Source: an uncultured Chloroflexota bacterium (GTDB lineage: Bacteria > Chloroflexota > Anaerolineae > Caldilineales > Caldilineaceae). Taken from it: a stretch of DNA of 12,103 nucleotides. A model generated the notes under the pieces. It did not search any database and had not been told where the DNA came from. It saw nothing but the letters and a program-made list of their open reading frames with translations. Positions 1-9,390 of this stretch are shown here, piece by piece (position 1 is the stretch's first letter; each line of letters opens with the position of its first letter). The translations under genes and the position numbers were made by a program. The DNA lies in NCBI GenBank assembly GCA_903858085.1, contig CAIOHJ010000100.1:1-12103 (forward strand), in the 5' to 3' direction.

Positions 1-1
1 A

Positions 2-2539
<2,538 letters not shown>

Positions 2540-2541
2540 CC

Positions 2542-3909
2542 ATGTCGAACGACCTTGCTGGGTTGCAGAAACCTGGGTACCAGTGGGGGTACTGCGTTGA
2601 CGGCGACCCTGCGCGTCTCGCCGAGACCCTGGTTGCCTTTGCCAACAGCGAGGGGGGCTGGCTGGTGCTTGGGATCGACGCCGAGGGCAAGGTCGGTCCC
2701 CTGCTCAGCGACGAAGATGTGGTCGATGCCGTGCGCCGGGCGGAGAGGCTTTGCCGTCCGCCGGTGCGCACGGTCGACTGGCAGCCATTGGCCGTGGCGG
2801 GGGGGGTGGCTGTGCAGCTGCGGGTCGAACGCAGCGGGGAGCTGCATGCGCTGGAAGATGGCCGTGTGCTGATGCGCCGCGGGGCGGAAAATGTGCCGGC
2901 ACCGGGCCCTGAAATCGAGCGGATGCTGGCCAGCCGACCGGGCGGAGACTTTGAGCTGCAGCCGGTGCCGGGGGCCACGCGCGAGGATCTGGCCGACGAG
3001 ACCATCGACGAATACCTGGAGCGCCGCCAGAAACGGAACCCGCGCCAGGCGATCCTGCCCAAAGACAAACTGCTCCAGCAGATCGGTGCGCTCACGGAAG
3101 AGAAGGTGCCGACGGTGACCGGCCTGTTGCTCTTTGGGAAAGAGCCACAGCTCTTTATGCCCCAATGCCGGACAGTCTTTGTGAAATTTGCAGACACCCA
3201 GCCGCGCGGGCCCGAAGGAACGCTGGGGTACGGGCGCCGCGAGGAGTTTACCGGCCCTTTGCCGCTGGTGATCGACCGGGCCTGGCGGGTGATTTGGGAA
3301 GAGATGGACAAGCAGGCGGTCGTGCGCGGTTTGCAGCGTCAGGAAGAGACCGAGTACCCGGCGACAGCGGTGCGCGAGGCGCTGGTGAACGCCGTCGCCC
3401 ACCGCGACTATCGAATCACCGGCCGCGGGATCGAGATCCGGATGTACAGCGACCGCATGGAGATCACCAGCCCTGGCGGGCTGCCGGCCCACATCACCCT
3501 GGACAACCTGGTGGAGGAGCATTACAGCCGCAACCCGCGCCTGGTCAACGGCCTCTACCAGTGGGGCTACATCGAAGAGCTGGGGCTGGGGATCGACCGC
3601 ATGATCGAGGATATGGTCAAAGCTGGCCATCCTTCCCCCAAATTTGAATCGCCCGGCCATCGCTTCACAGTGATCCTCTACAATGCACGGGACCGGAGGC
3701 GCGAGCCCTGGGAGCAGAGCATGAACGAACGCCAGCTCAAAGCGTTGGAGTTTGTCCAGCAAAATGGTTCGATCAGCAACAGCGACTATCGTCAGCTCTG
3801 CCCCCACGTCGGGGCGGAAACCCTGCGGCTGGATCTGGCAGACATGGTCAGCCGCGGGCTTCTGCTCAAGATCGGCGACAAACGCGGGACACGCTATATT
3901 TTCAAATAA
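2542..3909 (+). CDS. AlbA_2-domain / GHKL ATP-binding protein with C-terminal winged helix (putative transcriptional regulator)
   Basis: The protein has 455 residues and an architecture often annotated as 'ATP-binding protein', 'RecG-like' or 'Schlafen AlbA_2'. The N-terminal AlbA_2-type region (about 10-125) contains the hallmark FANSEGGWLVLGID. The central and C-terminal part (about 270-385) has a degenerate GHKL-ATPase signature: EALVNAVAHRDY, with Glu279 and Asn283 as an N-box-like pair, followed by SPGGLPAHITLDNL. The last 60 or so residues look like a winged helix-turn-helix. Related proteins are presumed nucleic-acid-binding regulators, but the biochemical role is unknown. ATG 2542 lies 2 nt after the gyrA stop. 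A GTG at 2536 overlapping that stop is an alternative start two codons longer. No strong Shine-Dalgarno is visible, consistent with coupled translation from gyrA. The palindrome cluster directly after its stop could be its own target, which is pure inference. Confidence 0.85.
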   Translation: MSNDLAGLQKPGYQWGYCVDGDPARLAETLVAFANSEGGWLVLGIDAEGKVGPLLSDEDVVDAVRRAERLCRPPVRTVDWQPLAVAGGVAVQLRVERSGELHALEDGRVLMRRGAENVPAPGPEIERMLASRPGGDFELQPVPGATREDLADETIDEYLERRQKRNPRQAILPKDKLLQQIGALTEEKVPTVTGLLLFGKEPQLFMPQCRTVFVKFADTQPRGPEGTLGYGRREEFTGPLPLVIDRAWRVIWEEMDKQAVVRGLQRQEETEYPATAVREALVNAVAHRDYRITGRGIEIRMYSDRMEITSPGGLPAHITLDNLVEEHYSRNPRLVNGLYQWGYIEELGLGIDRMIEDMVKAGHPSPKFESPGHRFTVILYNARDRRREPWEQSMNERQLKALEFVQQNGSISNSDYRQLCPHVGAETLRLDLADMVSRGLLLKIGDKRGTRYIFK

Positions 3910-3910
3910 C

Positions 3911-3989
3911 CCCAATATCCCAATTGGGATAAGGGGAACAGGGCGTTCTGTCGCTCTTATCCCAATTGGGATATTTGGGATAAGAGCGA
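3911..3989. repeat. Palindrome cluster: two identical 16-bp palindromes 42 bp apart
   Basis: TATCCCAATTGGGATA occurs at 3916-3931 and again at 3958-3973, each a perfect palindrome. The starts are 42 bp apart, about four helical turns. The heptamer TTGGGAT (either strand) occurs five times between 3917 and 3981. A flanking CCCAATA/TATTTGGG makes the left unit (3911-3934) nearly the reverse complement of the right unit (3956-3979), so the whole block is also a large inverted repeat. It lies between the AlbA_2 gene and the lepB promoter. It could be tandem operators for a dimeric regulator placed on one face of the helix, a hairpin element in the upstream mRNA, or a small repeat element found elsewhere in the genome. 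The sequence alone does not decide. Confidence 0.75.
3951..3989 (+). terminator. Long hairpin after the gyrA-AlbA_2 unit, possible terminator
   Basis: TCGCTCTTATCCCAA (3951-3965) pairs perfectly over 15 bp with TTGGGATAAGAGCGA (3975-3989) around a 9-nt loop. It follows the last stop of the gyrA unit by about 40 nt and precedes the lepB promoter, as a terminator would. The sequence after it is only weakly T-rich (AATTTT near 3999), so intrinsic termination may be inefficient. It competes for the same bases with the larger inverted repeat 3911-3979. Confidence 0.4.
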
Positions 3990-4023
3990 TGTCGGGTAAT
4001 TTTCTGGGTGGGGACGGCGCCGG

Positions 4024-4032
4024 TGCTATAAT
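4024..4032 (+). promoter_or_regulatory. Extended -10 promoter for lepB
   Basis: TGCTATAAT is a perfect TATAAT hexamer (4027-4032) preceded by the TGn extension. No convincing -35 hexamer lies 16-18 bp upstream, where the bases read CTGGGT. Transcription would begin near 4039, giving a leader of about 47 nt before the ATG at 4086. The palindrome cluster ends about 35 bp upstream, a suitable place for a regulator. Confidence 0.65.
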
Positions 4033-4085
4033 GCACAGGAAGCGGGCAGACAGGAGCCACCTTTCGATTGGGGTGTAGGGAGTCC

Positions 4086-4757
4086 ATGCAAGCAACAAGC
4101 AATTCTGGTGATGAAGGAGTGTCGCCTCAGGCGGATCTGCCGGCAGCAGAGGGGGAGAGCCTCGAGCAGATGCAGCCGGGGGAGAAAGCTGCGGGCAGCC
4201 CTGCCTATGGGTGGATGATTGTGCGCGAGCTGGTCGAGACTGTTGTGCTCTCTTTGGTGATCTTTCTGTTGATCCGGCAGGTGGTGCAGAACTATCGAAT
4301 TGAGAACCATTCGATGGAGCCCAGCTTTTACGAGGGGCAGTTTGTGCTGGTCAACAAGGTGGCGTACTGGTTTGGGGAGCCTGACCGTGGGGACGTTGTG
4401 GTGTTTCACAACCCGCGCAACACGGCGGAGGACTATATCAAGCGGGTGATCGGGCTGCCGGGCGACATGGTGGAGGTGCGCGACCAGGCTGTTTTGGTCA
4501 ACGGGGTGCGGCTGGACGAAAAATTTCCCCACCATGCGATCCTTCCGGGGGAAGTGGGGGGACCTTTTCGGGTCGAGGATGGGCAGCTGTTTGTGATGGG
4601 GGACAACCGGCCCAATTCGAGTGACAGCCGGGTCTTTGGCCCGATCGAGCGCACGCTGGTGGTCGGGCAGGCCTGGCTGCGTATCTGGCCGTTGCCCCAG
4701 TTTGGGGTGGTGCAGCATGCGGATGTGCTGTTGGCTGTCCCGGGGGGTGGGAATTGA
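4086..4757 (+). CDS. lepB: Signal peptidase I
   Basis: This is the membrane-bound serine protease (S26 family) that removes signal peptides from exported preproteins. An N-terminal cytoplasmic region of about 45 residues, rich in Glu and Gln, precedes one hydrophobic transmembrane segment (about 46-65, ETVVLSLVIFLLI). The catalytic serine is Ser76 in ENHSMEPS and the general-base lysine is Lys119 in DYIKRVIGLPGD. The conserved box MGDNRPNSSDSR follows. The length of 223 residues suits single-span bacterial forms. ATG 4086 has GGGAG ending only 3 nt upstream. An in-frame TTG at 4068, with AGGAG 11 nt upstream, would add six residues and cannot be excluded. deoC follows after 61 bp, so the two may share a transcript from the extended -10 promoter. 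Confidence 0.95.
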   Translation: MQATSNSGDEGVSPQADLPAAEGESLEQMQPGEKAAGSPAYGWMIVRELVETVVLSLVIFLLIRQVVQNYRIENHSMEPSFYEGQFVLVNKVAYWFGEPDRGDVVVFHNPRNTAEDYIKRVIGLPGDMVEVRDQAVLVNGVRLDEKFPHHAILPGEVGGPFRVEDGQLFVMGDNRPNSSDSRVFGPIERTLVVGQAWLRIWPLPQFGVVQHADVLLAVPGGGN

Positions 4758-4818
4758 TTGGGGCGCCAGCATGCTGCGGGCGGGGGAGAGGGCGGAACAT
4801 CCTGAGCGAGGTGAAAAA

Positions 4819-5604
4819 ATGATTCTGGTGGATGAGATTGCCGCTGCGCAGGCGCGTGTGCTGGGGGCGGGGGGGGAGCGAGTGTTTGCACCTGCGGCGC
4901 TTTCGCCGGCGGCGGTGGCGGCGCTGATCGACCATACGCTGCTCAAGCCGGAGGCTGGCGAGGAGCAGGTGCGGGCGTTGGTGGCGGAGGCGGTCGCGTA
5001 TGGGTTTGCCAGCGTCTGTGTCAACCCGATCTGGACGCCCCTCTGTGCCGAGTTGCTGGTCGGCAGCCCCACCAAAGTCTGTACGGTCATCGGCTTTCCC
5101 TTTGGGGCAACGCTGCCTGCGATCAAGGTCTTCGAAGTGGAGGCAGTTGCGGCGCTCGGTGCCCAGGAGGTCGACATGGTGTTGTCGGTCGGCCATCTGC
5201 GTGACGGGGACTTTCATCGGGTCTACCGTGACATTGCCGAGGTGGCGGCAGCGGCCCATGCCAACGGGTTGCTGCTCAAGGTCATTTTGGAGACCGGTCT
5301 GTTGACCGACGCGCAGAAAGTGGCTGGCTGTGTGATCACCCAGGCGGCTGGGGCAGATTTTGTCAAAACAGCCACCGGGTTCAGCGGGGGGGGCGCCACT
5401 GTAGAGGACATTGCGCTGATGCGTCGCACGGTGGGCCCTGTGCTGGGGGTGAAGGCAGCGGGGGGGGTGCGTACAGCGGTCGATGCTTTGCGCATGGTGG
5501 CTGCGGGGGCCACCCGCATTGGGAGCAGCAGCGGTGTGCGCATTGTAGAAGAGCTGCGTGCCTCGACTCCGCTTCCGGCGGAGTCCAGCGGGGCCGCGTA
5601 TTGA
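4819..5604 (+). CDS. deoC: Deoxyribose-phosphate aldolase
   Basis: DeoC (EC 4.1.2.4) cleaves 2-deoxy-D-ribose 5-phosphate to glyceraldehyde 3-phosphate and acetaldehyde in deoxynucleoside breakdown, in the cytoplasm. The 261-residue protein has the TIM-barrel signatures LIDHTLLKPEA near residue 36, VCVNPIW, and IGFPFGA. EVDMVLSVG contains Asp119. The Schiff-base lysine is Lys183 in DFVKTATGF, and the second active-site lysine is Lys212 in GVKAAGGVRT. An N-terminal extension of about 35 residues precedes the barrel. ATG 4819 has the strong ribosome-binding site GAGGTGA (4808-4814). The next small gene starts 3 nt after its stop, so the two are probably translated together. No other deo genes are nearby. 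Confidence 0.96.
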   Translation: MILVDEIAAAQARVLGAGGERVFAPAALSPAAVAALIDHTLLKPEAGEEQVRALVAEAVAYGFASVCVNPIWTPLCAELLVGSPTKVCTVIGFPFGATLPAIKVFEVEAVAALGAQEVDMVLSVGHLRDGDFHRVYRDIAEVAAAAHANGLLLKVILETGLLTDAQKVAGCVITQAAGADFVKTATGFSGGGATVEDIALMRRTVGPVLGVKAAGGVRTAVDALRMVAAGATRIGSSSGVRIVEELRASTPLPAESSGAAY

Positions 5605-5607
5605 CCG

Positions 5608-5904
<297 letters not shown>

Positions 5905-5972
5905 ACGACCGGGAGAAGGGTGCCTTCAGGGACGTTTGTTTGGGGCCGAGAAAACGATAAAGCAGGGAGACG

Positions 5973-6686
5973 ATGAAGCAGATTGTTCCTGGGTTGTGGG
6001 AGATCGACGAGATCGGCGACCGTGTGCACTGTTATTTGTGGGAGTGGAGCGGCGGGTTGACGCTGGTCGACACGGGCTTTCCGGGGGATGTCCATACGAT
6101 TTTGGACGCTTTGTCTGCCAGCGGACGGGCTCTCCACGCTGTGCGGCGGATCATCGTGACCCACGCCGACATGGACCATGTGGGGGGGCTTGCCAAGCTC
6201 AAGCGGGCGACCGGGGCGGTGGTGGGCTGCCATTCGGTCGAAAAAGTGTTGTTGGAGCGCCCTGAAAAGCGAGTGCCGACCCAGTGGTGGTTGCGCCCGC
6301 TCTTCGCCTTGCTGCGGCTGACCCCACAGTTTGGTGTGCTGCCGGTCACCCCGGACGAACTGTATCTCGACGGCCAGCAGACCCCGGAAGGGTTCACGGT
6401 CATTCACACCCCGGGCCATACTGCTGGCCACATTGCGCTGCTGCACCGTGAAAGGCGGGTCTTGATCGCCGGCGACATGCTCAACAACCGCGGCGGGCAG
6501 CTGGGGTTGCCGCCGCCGCTCTTTACCCCGGACCTGGTCAATGCCCGGCGCAGTGTCTGGAAAGTGGCCAAAAAGTATGGCGAGGACTTCGACGTCATGG
6601 TCTTTGGCCACGGCACACCGATTTTGCAAAACAGTGCACGCCGCGTGCAGTCGCTGGTCAGTCAGATTTACTCCGAAGAGGTCTGA
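5973..6686 (+). CDS. MBL-fold metallo-hydrolase
   Basis: This is a cytoplasmic metallo-beta-lactamase-fold hydrolase of 237 residues with no signal peptide. The metal-binding signature is THADMDHVGG (residues 63-72): His64, Asp66, Asp68 and His69. It is the HxDxDH variant of HxHxDH, seen in a number of MBL subfamilies. Further ligands are His149 in HTPGHTAGH, Asp168 in LIAGDML, and His213 in FGHGTP. The substrate cannot be named; glyoxalase II-like, lactonase-like and quorum-quenching-like members share these motifs. ATG 5973 has GGGAG ending 3 nt upstream, the same tight spacing as lepB. It lies 68 nt after the preceding small gene, so it could be the last gene of the lepB transcript. Its last 19 bp overlap the end of the opposing amidohydrolase gene. 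Confidence 0.88.
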   Translation: MKQIVPGLWEIDEIGDRVHCYLWEWSGGLTLVDTGFPGDVHTILDALSASGRALHAVRRIIVTHADMDHVGGLAKLKRATGAVVGCHSVEKVLLERPEKRVPTQWWLRPLFALLRLTPQFGVLPVTPDELYLDGQQTPEGFTVIHTPGHTAGHIALLHRERRVLIAGDMLNNRGGQLGLPPPLFTPDLVNARRSVWKVAKKYGEDFDVMVFGHGTPILQNSARRVQSLVSQIYSEEV

Positions 6687-8332
6687 TCCGGCGTTCGATA
6701 GACGATGCGTCCGTCGAAGAGGGTCAGCTGGACCTGTGTCTGGGCGATGGCACCCTGGGCGATCTCAGATTCGGTCAGTTCAAAGAGATTGCGGTCGACG
6801 ACGACCAGGTCGGCGCGTTTGCCTGGTGCGATCGACCCGATCGTCGTTTCCCATCCAGCTGCGCGGGCGGGGCCGAGGGTGTAGGCTTCGATGGCCTGGG
6901 CGAGGGAAATGCGTTCGGCGCCGTACCAGGGCGGTGCGGGCAGCCGTTCGGGCCGTTGGCGCACAAGGGCTGCGTGGATGCCTGCGAAGGGATTGGGGTC
7001 GGCCACAGGTGCGTCGCTGCCAAAGGCCAGCAACGTTCCAGCGGCCTGCAACGAGCGAAATTTGTAGAGCCGGTCGGCTCGTTCTCCCAAAAAGCGGTCT
7101 GCGGTGTCCATGTCGTCGAGGGCATGGATCGGCTGCACGCTGGCGGTGATGCCCAGCTGTGCCAGCCGGGGCAGGTCCGCCGGGTCAAGGGTCTGGGCGT
7201 GTTCGATGCGGTGGGGGATCGGCGGCGCTGCGGCGCTGCCAGCCAGCTCTGCGAAGATGTCCAGCACGGTTCGGTTGGCGCGGTCTCCGATCGCGTGGAC
7301 GCTGATCGGGAAACCGAGGTCGAGTGCGCGGCGAAATTCGGCGGCCATCTGGGCTGGGGGGGTGACGCAGAGCCCGCAGTTGTCGGGTTCGGCGGGCTCC
7401 AGCTTGACAAAGGGGGCCAGCATCCAGGCGGTGCGGCTGCCCAGGCTGCCATCTGCAAAAATTTTGACATGGCCCAGCCGCAGGTAGTCGTCGCCGAAGC
7501 CGGCGCGCAGGCTCAGGGCTGCCAGATGGGGCAGGTCGTGTGCGGCCACATTGCAGGCAACTCGTTGGAGCAGGTGGCCGGTCTGGCGCAGCCGCAGCAG
7601 GCTGCTCCACTCGCGCGGGCCGTCGTCCCCTTCTTTGAGGCGCTGGGCGTGCAGCGCAGTGATTCCCAGCCGGTGCAGGGTTGCCAAGGCAGCTGCCAGC
7701 GCGGCATCCTGTTCGGCGGGGGAGGGGAGCGGGATCCAGCGGGCTACCAGGTCGATGGCCTGTTCGCGCAGCAGGCCGGTCAGCTGGCCGTCGGGGGTGC
7801 GGTCGAGGAGCGGGTCGGCTGGCGCAGCGGGCTGGTCTGTGAGCCCGGCGACCCGCAGCGCCGCCGAATTGGCCACGGCGCTGTGCAGGTCGCTGCGGTA
7901 AAAAAGAGCAGGCCGCTCTGGCCCGGTCACGCTGTCGAGCTCGGCGGCGCTGGGCAAATGGGATTCGCCCCACCAGCTTTCGTTCCAACCGTGGCCGACG
8001 ATCCAGTCTCCTGGCCGGGCTGCGGCGGCGGCGATCCGTTCGAGCATCTCGGCGCGGCTGCGTGTGCTGGCCAGCTGCACCCGGTGCAGGCCCAGCGCGT
8101 ACTGGGAGAGATGGAGATGGGCGTCGCAGAGGCCGGGCAGCAGCAGCCGGCCGCGCAGGTCGATCAGGGCGGTCTGGGGGCCAGCCAGGGCCAGCGTGCT
8201 GGGGGTGGAGCCGACGGCCAGGATCTGCTGGCCGTGGATCGCGACTGCCTCGGCCCAGGGTTGGCTGGCTTCCTGGGTATACACAGCGCCGTTGTGCAGG
8301 ATCAAAGTTGGCGTACAGGTCAGCTGCCGCAT
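6668..8332 (-). CDS. YtcJ-type amidohydrolase (amidohydrolase 3 family)
   Basis: This metal-dependent hydrolase of 554 residues resembles the YtcJ/N-substituted formamide deformylase branch of the amidohydrolase superfamily. The N-terminal beta-sandwich (ILHNGAVYTQ...ILAVGS) leads to LPGLCDAHLHL with His72 and His74. The bridging-lysine region is GHVKIFADGSLGSRTA (Lys290). His346 lies in SVHAIGDRANR, His378 in HRIEHAQ, and Asp440 in FGSDAPV. The C-terminus returns to the sandwich (GSIAPGKRADLVVVDRN). No signal peptide is seen, so it is probably cytoplasmic. The substrate is unknown, since family members act on amides, formamides or related C-N bonds. Start 8332 is chosen because AGAGG lies 7 nt upstream; an ATG at 8365, eleven codons longer, lacks such a site. 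Its 3' end overlaps the convergent MBL gene. Confidence 0.9.
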   Translation of the reverse strand: MRQLTCTPTLILHNGAVYTQEASQPWAEAVAIHGQQILAVGSTPSTLALAGPQTALIDLRGRLLLPGLCDAHLHLSQYALGLHRVQLASTRSRAEMLERIAAAAARPGDWIVGHGWNESWWGESHLPSAAELDSVTGPERPALFYRSDLHSAVANSAALRVAGLTDQPAAPADPLLDRTPDGQLTGLLREQAIDLVARWIPLPSPAEQDAALAAALATLHRLGITALHAQRLKEGDDGPREWSSLLRLRQTGHLLQRVACNVAAHDLPHLAALSLRAGFGDDYLRLGHVKIFADGSLGSRTAWMLAPFVKLEPAEPDNCGLCVTPPAQMAAEFRRALDLGFPISVHAIGDRANRTVLDIFAELAGSAAAPPIPHRIEHAQTLDPADLPRLAQLGITASVQPIHALDDMDTADRFLGERADRLYKFRSLQAAGTLLAFGSDAPVADPNPFAGIHAALVRQRPERLPAPPWYGAERISLAQAIEAYTLGPARAAGWETTIGSIAPGKRADLVVVDRNLFELTESEIAQGAIAQTQVQLTLFDGRIVYRTPDQTSSE

Positions 8333-8399
8333 CGTACCGCCTCTTTCTGGCTCTGGCAGGCCCATCGGATGCTCGCTGACAGCAAGCGGTGGCGGGTCC

Positions 8400-8408
8400 T
8401 GCTATCTT
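8400..8408 (+). promoter_or_regulatory. Candidate extended -10 for the selenoprotein gene
   Basis: TGCTATCTT has the TGn extension and four of six TATAAT bases. A CTGACA at 8376-8381 resembles a -35 box, but the spacer of 21 bp is too long. It would start a transcript about 65 nt before the ATG at 8480. This is weak evidence, kept because the gene needs a plus-strand promoter in this gap. Confidence 0.22.
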
Positions 8409-8419
8409 GGTCGAAGGCC

Positions 8420-8428
8420 ATTGTACCA
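8420..8428 (-). promoter_or_regulatory. Candidate extended -10 for the amidohydrolase gene
   Basis: On the minus strand TGGTACAAT (reading 8428 to 8420) is an extended -10 with five of six TATAAT bases. No good -35 is visible. It would give a leader of about 80 nt before the start at 8332. It sits in the 147-bp divergent gap before the selenoprotein gene. Confidence 0.35.
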
Positions 8429-8479
8429 TACTGAGGGCAAACGGCTTTTGAAAAAGAGAGGAGTGCAGAGGAGCAGCAT

Positions 8480-9019
8480 ATGGAATCGATCCCGAACGAC
8501 ATTTTGGAGATGCCGGTGCAGGGGGTTCACCTGACTGGCACGAGCCTGCGCCAGGAGCTTGGCACTGCGCCGACCTTGCTGGTATTTCTGCGCCATTTTG
8601 GCTGACCTTTTTGCCGGGAACTTGTGCAGGATGTGCGTTTTCTGGTGAACACGACCCCAGACTTTCCAGTCCCGCTCTTTTTTTATTTGGGGACAGTCGA
8701 AGAAGGACGCACATTTTTGTCCAAGGCCTGGCCGGAGGCGCGTGCCGTCTCCGACCCCAACAAAAAATTCTATCGGGCCTTTCAACTCAAACAAGGCAAC
8801 CTGGGGCAGGTTTTTGGGCCGGGAGCGCTGGCCTGTGCCCTGCGGGCGACCGCCAAGGGGCACCGTGGGGGCATTCCGGTGGGGGATCCCTGGCAGATGC
8901 CTGGCATGTTTCTGGTGCAGGGGGAGGCTGTGTTGTGGCAGCATGACTTCGCCCACATCGGCGACCATCCTGATCTGACGATGTTGCCTGCGCTGGTGGC
9001 GCAGCGTGTGCGCAGCTGA
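8480..9019 (+). CDS. Peroxiredoxin-like (SelL-related) thioredoxin-fold selenoprotein with in-frame TGA as Sec
   Basis: One frame runs from ATG 8480 to TGA 9017-9019, interrupted only by TGA at 8603-8605. With that codon read as selenocysteine (U), the product is 179 residues. ATG 8480 has the excellent ribosome-binding site AGAGGAG (8467-8473), 6 nt upstream. TLLVFLRHFG-U-PFCREL puts U42 and Cys45 exactly in the CxxC position of the AhpC/TSA-type Prx-like family related to SelU and SelL. Downstream, the family-typical GDPWQMPGMFLVQG and HIGDHPDL are intact, so this is not a decayed gene. The likely role is a thiol/selenol redox enzyme in the cytoplasm; its partner is unknown. Expression requires SelA, SelB, SelC and SelD elsewhere in the genome. 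Gene finders that stop at UGA will call only a fragment from about 8624. Confidence 0.88.
8614..8645 (+). promoter_or_regulatory. Putative bacterial SECIS element
   Basis: A hairpin lies inside the coding sequence just after the Sec codon. The lower stem pairs 8614-8620 (CCGGGAA) with 8639-8645 (TTTCTGG), seven pairs including two G-U. After a small bulge the upper stem pairs GUGC (8624-8627) with GUGC (8633-8636) through G-C, U-G, G-U and C-G pairs. The apical loop is AGGAU (8628-8632). Bacterial SECIS elements need a short apical loop with G at its first or second position, about 20 nt from the UGA. Here 22 nt separate the UGA from the loop and G is second. The fold was made by eye. Confidence 0.65.
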
Positions 9020-9070
9020 GCTGCCCCATCCCTTGCGGACGGGTGAACGTCTTCCCTGGACTGTCTCGAT

Positions 9071-9099
9071 TTGACAGAGGGGCGACCCTCTGTTATTCT
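9071..9099 (+). promoter_or_regulatory. Strong promoter for tRNA-Asp
   Basis: TTGACA (9071-9076, perfect -35) is followed after exactly 17 bp by TATTCT (9094-9099, four of six), itself preceded by the TGn extension TGT. Transcription would start near 9106, about 87 nt before the tRNA. An 8-bp inverted repeat fills the spacer. Confidence 0.75.
9074..9093. repeat. Inverted repeat in the promoter spacer; operator or upstream terminator
   Basis: ACAGAGGG (9074-9081) and CCCTCTGT (9086-9093) are perfect 8-bp arms around GCGA, a GNRA-type tetraloop. In DNA the repeat spans from within the -35 to the extended -10 of the tRNA promoter. In RNA it is a hairpin 55 nt after the selenoprotein stop, followed by the mildly T-rich TATTCTA, so it could also terminate that gene. 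Either role is inferred. Confidence 0.5.
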
Positions 9100-9192
9100 A
9101 CAGAACATCGAGCTGCGCGAATTTTAAGGATATGGATGGGTTCAAGAAGAAGACCTCGGCCGTAGACAGGGCAGCAAGAACAGGGAAGACCA

Positions 9193-9266
<74 letters not shown>

Positions 9267-9322
9267 ACGAAGTCACTCTGCATGTATGGGCCTGACCGGG
9301 CGATGCAGAAACATATTCAGAG

Positions 9323-9363
9323 AGCCATCCGGGATTGGAAACAATCCCGGATGGCTTTTGTTG
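9323..9363 (+). terminator. Intrinsic terminator after tRNA-Asp
   Basis: AGCCATCCGGGATTG (9323-9337) pairs perfectly over 15 bp with CAATCCCGGATGGCT (9342-9356) around the tetraloop GAAA, followed by TTTTGTTG. The T-run is only on the plus-strand side, so it serves the tRNA transcript. On the minus strand, where fabI transcripts arrive, the following sequence is CTCTCTGAAT and is not a good U-tract. Confidence 0.9.
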
Positions 9364-9390
9364 CAAGGTTGGGGCGGGTTTTTCTCGGCG

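Noticed and set aside
3911..3989. CRISPR-like repeats
   Set aside because: There are only two repeat units, they are perfect palindromes, and there are no regular spacers or cas genes.
6956..8434. Plus-strand open frame opposite the amidohydrolase
   Set aside because: The minus-strand frame has all metal-binding motifs of its family; this one has none.
8603..8605. The TGA as a nonsense mutation or frameshift making a pseudogene
   Set aside because: It replaces exactly the redox cysteine, the same frame continues with intact family motifs to a normal stop, and a SECIS-like hairpin follows.
9277..9309. TCTGCAT/ATGCAGA stem between tRNA-Asp and its terminator as a small RNA
   Set aside because: The 7-bp stem has a 19-nt loop and no promoter of its own; it is more simply the tRNA 3' trailer.
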